Origin: Digitaria exilis
Taxonomy: Eukaryota > Streptophyta > Magnoliopsida > Poales > Poaceae
Direction of reading: 5' to 3'
NCBI GenBank assembly: GCA_015342445.1
Contig: JACEFO010001047.1
Coordinates: 1 to 64,000, forward strand
Length of the DNA: 64,000 nucleotides
This document shows positions 12,789 to 22,683 of the stretch, one piece after another. The first letter of the stretch is position 1, and the number at the start of each line of letters is the position of its first letter. The notes under the pieces are model-generated. The model saw nothing but the letters and a program-made list of their open reading frames with translations. It searched no databases and had not been told where the DNA came from. The position numbers and the translations under genes are program-made.

Positions 12789-12803
12789 GGGCTCTGATTA
12801 CCA
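12789..12803 (-). other. Primer-binding site (initiator Met-tRNA type)
   Basis: Two bases inside the 5' LTR edge the minus strand reads TGGTAATCAGAGCC. This fits the plant initiator-Met tRNA 3' end with one extra A. The site marks the start of first-strand synthesis and fixes the element's orientation. Confidence 0.8.
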
Positions 12804-13833
12804 ACTGTAACACCCCAGATTCCACCAACACTCTGGGATGCTACTAAAACATACCAACAACAACTGGACTTCAATAAATATGAAAATTCAGCAGCATCTC
12901 CTTTGTATATAAAAGCAACACGGAAGCAATGACAAGGATGTAAATCATATAAGCACCACATTCGCATAATCGACATTCTTGATAACAGCATGAGTCAACT
13001 AGAATAAAAGTTTAACAATCACACATCACTTTAAGCATAAACCATGATCCTTTAATAACAAACGTTCAATAGGATTAATAAAGGGTCCTATATAAGATGA
13101 AGTGTGACATGTAGCTAATCCCTCTTTCCCCATCTAGCATTCATCAAGAACCTAGAATGAGTAAAGCAAGAGTGAGATAAAAATCTTAGCAAGCAAATTG
13201 TTTTGACAGACTATTTCAACCACAAGTTCAAATAAACATCAGTTTTAAATACCAAGAAATAAAGCACATACAATGATGCATATAAGACCGCTTGACCTCA
13301 ATATAACATATCAAGTTATTCACTTTCATGCAAAAGGATGCATATGGATGCAATGCCATGACCACTTTTATATCGCACCCCTTCTCGGGCAACGCACAAT
13401 GTGTACGGTACAATTGCAACCATAGGATTGCAACAAACTTCAATGCAAATGAGATGATATGCGCATGATGTGCCTCATATGTCTCATAATGAGAAATAAA
13501 ACATCCACAACCTCAACTTAAGTTATAACCACAACCTCAACTTAAGTTATAACCACAACCTCAACTTCCATTACAATGGAGATAAGACAATAAACCTCGA
13601 GTGAGTAAAGGAACAAGACATAAATATATTCCATTTAGCACAAATATTCAGATTATAATTAAAGTAGTAATATTATGAATATTAAGTTTTAGGTGATAAA
13701 AATAGCTAGTAAAAACGGTAGCAAACCACCGCTACATTCACTTGCCTTCGATGAAGATCAAATAAAAGCGAGCTAAGCACGATCCGAAGGTGTACCGCTT
13801 GTTCATAATTATATTTCATCACCACTCAAACAT

Positions 13834-16378
13834 AAGCGCTAAATGGTAGCCTGGGTAGTTATTTGGTACCCGATACCCCTACAGAGGCCCCGACACCCCC
13901 TCCCTTTCCCCGAGCGCCCACCCACGTACCGCCGGTTTTCCTCTGCTAGTTTTTCGGTCCAGGCTGTTGCGGTTCGTTGGTTTTATTTCCTCCCGTGTGG
14001 TTTTTTGGTCCAGGCTGTTGCGGTTCGTTGGTTTTATTTCCTCCCGTGTGCTGTTTTAGTTTTCGTTGGTCATAGGCTTGGTCGGACGGTCGGTCATAAT
14101 AAAGTATGGAGTTTGGACTTACCATTTCTTTATTTGATTTTTCAATTGGGAAATCGTAGGGGGGAATGAGTTTTGCATTCGACAGTAGACACTACAGGGC
14201 TGATTAAAATTAATTATTCTATGACAGTAAGTGGAGGGCATGGTTTCGATTAAATAACTTAACTTTACGTCAAGCAACATTAGGCAAAACATAGGAAGTA
14301 GTATTGAATTGAATGACTGATACTGAGATTTTTGTTAGCATGTCATTTAGCGTCAAGTCGGTAATTTTCACCATTTTTCTCGGTCAGGCCATTATTTCTC
14401 ATCAGTGAGAAAGAAACCAGCCAGATATATCACCAACTATAAATTGATAATAAACAGGGAGAGCAGCAAACTCTGTAGCCTACTTGAACATAAATAGATT
14501 ACAAATGGCTTATGAACACAACATATATAATGAACATGTGGACATGTAAACACTAAAACTTTTTACACATCCATGTTTTACTAATCAAACCATACTGAGC
14601 TTGCCGATCGTGTTCATTTACTCTTCCTGAAGTTTCCTTGTGACCTCATTGTCCACGGTTGCCGTTCCTAACCAGCAATAGAACACAAGAAGAAATGGTT
14701 GCACGTAACAATGTCACGCGTGGATTGAAAAAAATTGTATTAATAATGACACATTGGTGCAATAACCTTATTACAGTCGTATCAAGGCAAGTGAAACATC
14801 TCTGTAACACATCAAATAGAAAATTGTACATAGTAACACAAAAATAGGAGAAACATATCGGTATGGCAAAAGAACCTTACATTGCACAGAACACCATCTT
14901 CATTACTAGTATGATTTTAAGTCATCCAAAATAATAGATCTAATCTTCATTTGTAGCCTGTGAACCAAGACAAGTCTATATCCAGAAGGCAAATGGACAC
15001 AGATTATTTTGACTAAACCAAAATAGCCATCGCAATGCAGCTTTTTATATCTGAATGATATGACTGATGAAACCTGAATATTGTTGATAAAGCTAATCAT
15101 GCATCATTAGTTGCACAAATCCAAAATAGGAGCACGTCCACCGCTGCGTCCCTCAAGGACCTGCTCGCTGAGCTATCCTGGATGTGAGCAGAACCCCTGC
15201 CTGCGCGGCGTCATGCGCACGCTCGCCGCGTCGGGTGTCTTCGTAGAGCTGCAGAGGGGAGCAACGGCGAGTACCGACTCACCACCGCGACACCGTGTCG
15301 TCGCAGCTTGTGGACGATGGCAGCGGCCTAGGCAGTCTCGCGCCGACGACGACTGTTCGTGGCGCCGCCCCTGTTCATGGCGCCACCCTTCGTGACGCCG
15401 GTAGGGAACCTGGCCGAGTGAGCCCTCACAGGTGCCGAAGGGAGCCATGGGCCCGACACAGATCCTATCTGCCAAGGAGAAGAACGCATCGGACTGAGCC
15501 TTCCCATACGGGGCAAATGACAAAATCAAACATCCAGCAAAAGAAAATCAAATCCTCAGTTAGGAATCAGCACCGCCGCCGGCAGCTACTGACGGGGGGG
15601 GCAGCGCGGCGAGGAGGCTTACAGGTGGTTCGTGATGAATCGAAGCAGCACCGCCGAAATTGGAGAAGGCGACTGCCATCTGGGATCTTGAAGCACTGAT
15701 GGCGCTCTAGTCGACGAGAGGCGATGGGGACGGACGGAACGGGTGCGCCTCGGCGTGAGGAAGCTCGAGGTTGCGGCCGTCTGGTTCCTCCTCCTCGGTT
15801 CGCGACCAATCAAATCAGGGGGTGCGGCGGCACTCGGCACATTCCGGCGACGGCGAATGGGTGAGCGATTGGCGAGTCGAATCGCCTGGGGTTGGGCAGC
15901 CGCCGCTGCCGCGTGAGGGAGGCTACCACGCCTCCGCTCCTGTTGCGCCACCGGGGCATGAGGTGGGGGAGCGGCCCCTTGTTCGCCGCAGCCGGGCGGG
16001 ATGGGTGGAAAGATGGAAGCCCACCGTGGGCGAGAAAGAGAACAAGAGAAGCTCGAGGAGGGAGGAGAACAGGAGCAGCTCGCCGGGGCGGCGCGAGGGG
16101 AAGAGCAGGAGAAGCTCGCCGGGGCGGCAGGGGTATCGGCGTGTCGCCGGGGAGGTTGTGCGATAAATTGGAACCGAATCCGCACCCACGATGTACTCGC
16201 ACCGTGGACTGAAATATCGCCCACGCATGAGAACCGGACAGACCGGGGAAGTGCAATAAAAAAACCGGTGAAGCCGTGGAGCGCTGGGGCGCTCGACGAG
16301 GGGTCAGGTCGGGTCGGGTTGGGGGTGGTGCGCTCGGGGACCAAATATTATTTGTACCAGGGTAGAATATAGACAGAA
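13834..16378. mobile_element. 2.5-kb GC-rich insertion of unknown class in the LTR
   Basis: Absent from the partner LTR, so it is a separate insertion, or sequence gained while the LTR was in place. Its ends show imperfect inverted similarity: CTGGGTAGTTATTTGGTACC near 13849 against CTGGTACAAATAATATTTGG read from the right end near 16358. No clear target duplication is visible. The left part has a 51-bp tandem repeat; 14200-15100 is AT-rich; 15110-16350 is very GC-rich, with long overlapping open frames on both strands, as in a gene 5' region. No known protein domain was recognised. A Pack-MULE-like element carrying gene fragments is possible but not shown. Confidence 0.6.
13956..14057 (+). 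repeat. 51-bp tandem duplication
   Basis: A unit beginning GGTCCAGGCTGTTGCGG occurs at 13956 and 14007 with one or two differences. It lies in the left part of the LTR insert. Confidence 0.9.
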
Positions 16379-17518
16379 TATATATATATAACAAATACAT
16401 CAATTAAAGCGTTTCTACGCCCGAACCCAACGTTCTCACATTAACACACATAATTCTAGTCAAAACAGCAGCACTGTTACTTATTTTTTTACACGTTAAT
16501 TCCGACCACCAAAAATTATCATCTTCTACCAGATGAAATTTAACTTCAAATAATGCATCTTTGTAATTGTACGCTTAAACATAAAAAATCATTAACATAG
16601 GCTAATCTTCAGGTTAACTTTAGACTGAACATCTGACAGCCGCTGCATAACATCCCCAATAAAACAGACATAACCAGAGCATAAAAGTTCGTATGAAGCT
16701 GATCATTAACAAACCTTATCAAATTTGTGATAACTTTCATTTGGATCCAAAATTCTAATTATGTCGTTTAGGTTCCCTAATCTTCAACGGAGCACAAACT
16801 GCACAGAATTACGAGACTAAAAAAGTGTCTGAATAAAACATCAGATATCTCCCTGACCACAAATCCGATTGGGGAGCTCCTTACGGATATGGAACGGGCT
16901 CTAAATCTTCTACAACTCATATAAAGGGTTTCTATTTTTTTTTGAGGCCACGAAGATCACGCAGAACGGCTAAAACTGAAAACTGTACAGATCAACAACG
17001 TGTTGAGAACAACGACGTGGGTAGAACCTAAACCCTAGCCCTCAATGACGACGAACACCATTATACGCAGGTGCTAAACAACCAAAACCTTAGGGAAACC
17101 ATGATTAGAGCAGGGACATGGCTTACCTAGGGTTTCTCTTCGAAAAGAATAGGGCAATGGCGGCGGCAATGATCCTCTCTTCTCTTCTCATCTCCCTTCT
17201 CTTTCTCCTCTCCTCTCCTCTCCTCTTCTCTTCTCTTCTCTCTTCTCAACTTCCAGATCAGGGGCGACACAGGGGGAGGGAGTCACGGTAGAAAGGGAGG
17301 GCGACGCAGGAGGGAGGGGGAAAATCACGGACAGAAAGGGGGCGATGCAGGGGGAGGGAGAAAATTACGGTAGATAGGGACGGGGCAGGTTGGGTTAGAT
17401 TTGGACTTCATTACTCTTTGAGAATTGGGCCTATGCGATGACTGGGTTCAGTCAAGTTGGCCCACAAAGAAAATTAGAATTTATTTGTTTTATTCTTTAT
17501 TAAATTCTAGTTGTTACA

Positions 17519-18138
17519 ATGAAACTGATGCTTTTTGTATTTGAACAATTGTAAGGTTTGAAAATCAACTTCCATAAAAGTGAGATATTTTGTTATGGTC
17601 AAACCAAACAAAATAAAAATGTATATACAAAACTGTTTGGTTGTGGAATATGGAAATATCCGTTCCGATATCTAGGAATCCCGATGCATCATAATGAACT
17701 ACATAATACAGACTTGAATGTATCGAAGAAAGATTCAAACGTAAACTAAGTACATCGAAGTCCAAACACTTATCTTATAAAGGTAGATTGGTTTTGCTTA
17801 ATTCTATCCTAAGTAGCCTCCCTATGTCCATGATGTTCGTTTCTGAAATTCCTAAAGGAATTCTTAAAAGACTAGATTTTTATCGATCTAGATTGTTTTG
17901 GTAATAATAATAAACGAAAATATCTCCTAGCCAAATGGGACATTATGTGCCATCCTAAAGAACAACGAGGTTGAGGAATAACTAAATGAGGATGGCACAT
18001 GACAATCTTTACTTAGAAATAAATATCTAAGTTAAAAGTGTCTTTCTCAAGTTACAGTTAAACCTGGAGACTCACATTTCTCGAAAGGTTTGGTATAAGT
18101 TATGGATGATGCAGAACCTTCAAGATAAAAGATGGGCC
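17519..18138 (+). pseudogene. L1-type LINE ORF2, part 2
   Basis: Continues the LINE directly after the chromovirus. Bases 17519-17523 repeat the ATGAA target site, then LMLFVFEQL and LKINFHKSEIFCYGQTKQ, PFRYLGIPMHHNELHN and LPMSMMF-like patches follow, the stretch that normally comes after the YADD box. The frame is broken many times. It stops at GGGCC (18134-18138), the target duplication of the next insertion. Confidence 0.85.
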
Positions 18139-18991
18139 TATTGGCGCTCGTTAGCTACACACTTTTAGTGCCATTTAGGTTGAGTTTTTGGACTATTCAT
18201 ATACTAACCAGCCACTTGGCACTTGAAATAACTCTGTTTTCGCATGTATGTTGTGTTTTGGAGCATATTGTGTTTTTGCAGGAAATCAGCCGAATTTGGA
18301 GCATTTACATCTAAAGCACAAAACCAACTATAAGCCCAAAGGAATCAAGCCCAATGAAGAAAGGCCAACCGATCTACCAATGGTCTAAGTGGGCTTTCAT
18401 AGCCCAACTCATGGTCCAAACTGTCCACATTTAATAAGCCTTGGTCTTGAGAGATTTAAGCATGAAGGAATTGAAGACTTGGAAAGCTCTCAATGAGATC
18501 GAGTCAAACTCGGAGACATTTGTGCAGCCTAGAACAACATGATCTTTAGCTGTAGGTTGGGAGACCTAAACAACCTTAAATGATGAAACTTTGAATACCA
18601 AAGTTGTCGGCATCATCGGGAGCTTCGATTTGGACCTATGGAACACATTACTTGGAATAAGAAGCTAGGAGATATTGCCCCCGAAATACATACTTCCCAG
18701 AAGAGTATGAAACCGGACAGATTTTGGTGGAATGCTGTTTTGGGGATTACAACTTTGTTTCAAAGGAACGTCATGAATACAAAAGTTGGAGCACCTTTTT
18801 TTTGCCACACGAGTTAGACTCTAAATTTACCTTATTCAAAATCTGTACGTGGGAGATATGACCTTGACAAGGAAGGGCTGTGAAACAGGAAAATCTAGGC
18901 GAGACAATCTTATGGAAATCATGTTCGCTTAACCCCTAAGCAAGGATCTCGTGGAGAAAAAGGTAGAGCATGCCCCAAGGCTCCCCAAGAG

Positions 18992-19000
18992 TATAAATAT
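18992..19000 (+). promoter_or_regulatory. TATA-like box of the outer solo LTR
   Basis: TATAAATAT follows a C/G-rich stretch and precedes a transcribed-looking region, as in LTR promoters. Position and motif only. Confidence 0.45.
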
Positions 19001-19119
19001 AACCCCTTAGACATCTCAAGACCGGCTATTGACCCAATTATCACTAGAGGGCCGCCGAATCTAAGGAAGACACACCGGAGGAAGCCGACGGCCACAACAA
19101 GATTGGAGGACGGCGATGA

Positions 19120-20336
19120 TGTCAGGTACCTAGATTAGGGGTATTCTAATCTAGGAGGTAAACGTCAAAAGCAAATACAAAGCTAGCAAACAGATTGTTT
19201 ATCTAACACGTGCAATGCAGAAAAATCGACAAGGCCCGTGGCTGATCAAGGGAAATGGCCCGCAAGGGGCCCAACACGAGGGTCCTCACGAGCGCTCCGC
19301 ATTCTCCGTCCCGCTCGAGGGTGCCCATCACCCCCGAGCGGGAGCAATCTCCGTCTCGCCCGAGGCTCCCACGTCGAGGCTTCCGAAGGGCCCTCGGCAC
19401 CAAGAACTCTGCCTTGACTCGTGGGGAGACGTGCCTGCCCGCTCCTCTGATGGGCGCACTTAATGCTTTGTAGGACGAGGCACAAAAGTCAAAAGGCAAT
19501 CACCGCCCTGCGCCACTCGGGTGAAATGATCACAGTCACTTCCACCCACGCCATTCCCTGTGCGGTCATTTCTGCCTGCGCCGACCACTGTGCGGTCAAC
19601 TCCCCATACGATGCAGCATGTGTTGCATTGTGCGGACAGGCGTGCACCATGCAACGCCACTATACCAACAAGTCCCTTACCTTCTCCGACGGGAGAACCC
19701 TCGACGCAGCACGGGAAGAGCCTTGAAGACATGTACGAATTTAACCGAACGGTAACGCCGGTCAGCGCCACCCCCCGAATGACACCGCTCGACGACATGA
19801 TGGCTCGAGTCACCAGAAGTGACTGCCATTCCACCCACTGGAGTTGAAGCTGGCTCACATGGTTCACTCCCAACATGACGAATCGCCAAGGACGGAGGAC
19901 ATGACCGACGTCACGTCTCTGATACAGCGCCACCATGATCCACTTTAGTTTCCAGTGCGCACCATGTCATGTAACCTCTCCTCCCCTTTCGGCTATAAAA
20001 GGGGGAGAGGAGAGCACACTTAGACAGGGGAAAACACAACATTCAAGCTCACCGCACTCGTACTCACACTCACCGATATTGGCACTTGCCTCAATCGCTC
20101 AAAGAAAGAGACTTGGGAGCTTCCCTCCCTCTCTTGCCAAACTTGTAAACCCCTACTACAAGCACCTCCGGTGCAAGATACACGGTGCAATCACACCCCT
20201 TGCTGGACATATGGCCCCACAGCCGGAACCAGGATAAACCTCCGTGTCACCGTGTTCATCTTGCATCACCACCAAGAGACGTGATCCGCAGCATCATTAC
20301 TAGTTAGTGCTGGACCGACGAATCCGAGCACGGACA
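19120..20336 (+). mobile_element. Probable second solo LTR nested in the first
   Basis: Starts TGTCAGGTACC and ends GCACGGACA. It differs sharply in GC content from the surrounding LTR and has its own promoter-like box. Removing it joins GGACGGC to a GAT-CTTCATCG stretch in a plausible way. The flanks GATGA (19115-19119) and GATCT (20337-20341) agree at only three of five bases, so the boundaries are an inference. Confidence 0.5.
19994..20000 (+). promoter_or_regulatory. TATA box of the nested LTR
   Basis: TATAAAA within CGGCTATAAAAGGGGGAG, followed about 30 bp later by CACACTTAGAC, is a strong plant LTR promoter arrangement. Confidence 0.65.
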
Positions 20337-20899
20337 GATCTTCATCGCCATAACATGCTTTATGGGATGAAGCTTCACTTGTCCATGGGGTTATAAGGTG
20401 ATCTTGGTTTGTAATCGCCGATATACTTTGTGATATCAATCTATCTTGTACATAAATCTCGGTCCTCTTTGCTTGGTGAATCACTACCCCTAGTGCAGTG
20501 ATAGTGTGTGGAAGCGAACAATATCGATGATTGGGGCTTGATAGATTAGATTGACACTTTAACTCAGTGGTTTCTCATCTAAGTGATCCTAAAACCCTAT
20601 GGGCAAACATTATCTATATCTTGCGCTCACTAACCTAACATCGTTTTCTTAACCCTAGATTAGTTAGACTAGACTTAGTTAGATTAAATTTAATTTAGAT
20701 TAGATTAGGTTTAGTTTTATTCATAATCATCACCTCAATATACCTTCTAATCAATGTAATTAGTGCTTAGATAAACCTTCCAATCTACGATCTTCTTGTT
20801 ACATGGATTAATAAACCTTGGGGAATACTCTAAGAGAAAAGCTACACGCGACCCGTGCGCTTGCGATTCATGAATTGACACGGCTAAGGCTCGTCAACA

Positions 20900-21527
20900 G
20901 GGCCATAAACTAGATTTTGAGAAGACACTTGGGTTGGGTCTAGGCCATTCAAATAGAACTTTTTGATCCTATATAATATAGTTTAATATCCTTATTATAC
21001 TTTGGCAAATGTTATGAATCAAACGCCATGGTAATAACTCTTTTTAGAAGAGGTTTAGTTGGAGATAAACTAACTGCCTGGCATAACCTAGTAGCTAAAA
21101 TAGCTTCTTATCAACTCTTTGATGGGAGGGACATTTACCTGGGACTTACATAGAAACAACAATTTTACAACTAAATCTATGTATCAATTTCTCATAAACC
21201 AGGACACCCCTTTCAATAGTAAATTTGTTTCGAGCTAAAGATCCTTCTTAAAATAAAGATTTTTTCTTTGGTACCTGCAACAAGGTGTTATCTTAACTAT
21301 CTAAGGACAACTTAGATAAGAAAAATTGTTCCAGAAGTAAAAAAGTTGCTTCTATGACCACAATAAAACAATTAAACATCTCCTTTTTAAGTATCAACAT
21401 TTGGAGAGTGGTCAATATAGCTACTGGGTTAACCTCACCATTGTCAATAGCACATATACCTAGTAATTGATTAGTGCCTATAAAAAAGGACAAAGATTTG
21501 ACTTTTGTTGGGGTTGCATCTATGAAG
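20900..21527 (+). pseudogene. L1-type LINE ORF2, part 3 (C-terminal zf-RVT region)
   Basis: After the second GGGCC the LINE goes on with EDTWVGSRPF (about 20924-20953), RGLVGDKLTAWHNLVAKIASYQLFDGRD (about 21052-21135) and, in other frames, patches of the zinc-binding C-terminal domain (IKIFSLVPATRC near 21253; KKCCFYDHNETIKHL near 21350). It breaks off at 21527, before its expected 3' end and poly(A). Confidence 0.83.
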
Positions 21528-22293
21528 TGACCGTGACACCCTAAGAGGGAGGGGTGAATTAGGTGTCTCTAGAAACTAAGGCTCTAATTACACATATAGC
21601 CTATTTCAATTTATATCTAAATGTGCTCTAGGTTTTCTCTATATGTTGTTATCTCTACCGCTACAAAGTTTTGCACCCTAGGTTCAATCCTATACTAGCA
21701 TGTCAAGTCTAGGAAAGGTAAATACGGAAAGTAGTGCAAGTATGAAATGCGGAAGCTAAAGGGTAGAGAAGAGCAAACTCCTTGAGGTATAGAAAAGCTC
21801 ATGAGCTTTTACTAATCCTCCTTGTTGGAGCCCCTCTCAAAGGGGACGCCCGCACAAGGGCATAAACTCTCTGGTCGAGTAACTCCGTGGGTGACCATGG
21901 GTTTTCCCCACACGCAAGTGGGTCTCCGCTTGTCCCTCCCCGGCTGCTCCTCGCCGCCTTCATTTGGTAGAGCCACCGATGGCCACTCCACAAACTCGGT
22001 TGGAGGGTCTAGCAAGACTATAAGCTACGGATTACCACAATTGGTGTGCGCAAGCACCGGATAGAGCAAGAGGTATACAAACCTCGTTAAACTCTAGGCT
22101 AAACACTTCAGATATACGCTAAGCGGCCTAGACTATCACTAATCACTTTGCTAATTGCCTAGATCTTCTAATTAGCAGTTTGGTGGATTAAGCCCTTAAG
22201 ATTGTGTAAAACACTTATCTTCCTTGAGCACAAGCACACTTGAAATAGCCGAGGCAACCCACATATATATCCCCAACCAAAGGAACTAGCCGA
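21528..22293 (+). mobile_element. Truncated LTR fragment related to the 42287 solo LTR
   Basis: Begins TGACCGTGACACCCTAAG and shares the order of motifs with 42287 onward: CCTAAGnGGG, GGGGTGAATTAGG, a GTAGAGAAGAG stretch and a TTGGAGC...GCACAAGGGCATA block. Only the left part of the LTR is present. It ends abruptly where copia LTR sequence begins, so a deletion probably joined the two. No protein-coding sequence was seen. Confidence 0.6.
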
Positions 22294-22502
22294 ACGTCGT
22301 CTGCTACGCTCCATCCGTAGAATTGTCTTCATTCCGAATGTGTGGTTCATCTTCCCTACGGCTATCCCTCAGTATGTATACTGTATTTTAATCATGTTTT
22401 CTGAGATCATGCTTATATTGTTCCTACTGCCTACTCTACTAGAGAATTGCATGCTAAGATTGTTTATCACCATGTTTAATCTAGTTCGCAAATTAAACTT
22501 AT
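22294..22502 (+). repeat. Copia 5' LTR remnant
   Basis: Matches 44986-45191 in the 3' LTR (CTGCTACGCTCC..., TTTAATCATGTTTTCTGA, GAGAATTGCATGCTA, ATGTTTAATCTAGTTCG). The last five bases CTTAT are the left copy of element B's target site; the LTR resumes at 38120 with CTTAC. Confidence 0.85.
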
Positions 22503-22683
22503 TGTGGCGGTCTACCCCAAAATTAATCCAACTTAAGTGCACCAGGGACCACTGTGAGGCATCCGTACACTTAAATCGGATTAAGCTGGAGCACCGTCGA
22601 GTCTAGCTCGATTAAACCACGTTTTTTTGATCGAAACAACACGAACGCACGAAGGCGAGTCCCAGAGATTACAACATCCCATG
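22503..22683 (-). repeat. Element B 3' LTR, terminal part
   Basis: Matches 34519 onward (TGTGGnGG, CCCAAATTAATCCAACTT, AAGTGCACCAGGGACCA, GGATTAAGCTGGAGCACCGTC). It includes about 75 bp (22608-22680) absent from the right LTR. It ends with CCATG (22679-22683), the target site of the family C solo LTR. Confidence 0.85.

Larger units (their letters stand above)
5561..17518 (-). mobile_element. Chromovirus (Ty3/gypsy, Tekay/Del-like) LTR retrotransposon, nearly complete
   Basis: A minus-strand element bounded by TGTAACACCCC and GTTACA ends and flanked by a perfect 5-bp target duplication ATGAA (5556-5560 and 17519-17523). It has two LTRs (5561-7770 and 12806-17518), a primer-binding site next to the upstream LTR, gag, protease, RT, RNase H, integrase with a chromodomain, and a polypurine tract. 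The chromodomain after integrase places it among chromoviruses; the Tekay/Del assignment is inference from layout and LTR ends. Gag-pol is disabled by several stops and frameshifts. It sits inside the LINE. Confidence 0.92.
12806..17518 (-). repeat. Chromovirus 5' LTR (4,713 bp, enlarged by an insert)
   Basis: Matches the 3' LTR from TGTAACACCCCAG (12806) to about 13833 and from about 16379 to 17518. The difference in length comes mainly from the GC-rich insert between these positions; a 24-bp indel near 16870 adds a little. Confidence 0.88.
18139..20899. mobile_element. Solo LTR, interrupted by another LTR
   Basis: Flanked by a perfect 5-bp duplication GGGCC (18134-18138 and 20900-20904) and ending CGTCAACA. 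The left end TATTGGCG would be the inverted partner of that end if the usual TG had mutated to TA. No gag or pol sequence is present, so this is the product of LTR-LTR recombination. After removing the nested LTR the solo LTR is about 1.5 kb. A TATA-like box lies at 18992. The family is not identified. Confidence 0.78.

Noticed and set aside
15619..16403. Open frames on both strands in the chromovirus LTR insert
   Set aside because: Composition-driven; several frames are open together and none has a recognisable domain, so no gene was called, only the insertion.
19203..19936. ORFs of 80-158 residues on both strands
   Set aside because: They lie in the GC-rich part of the nested LTR, overlap each other on both strands and have no protein motif.
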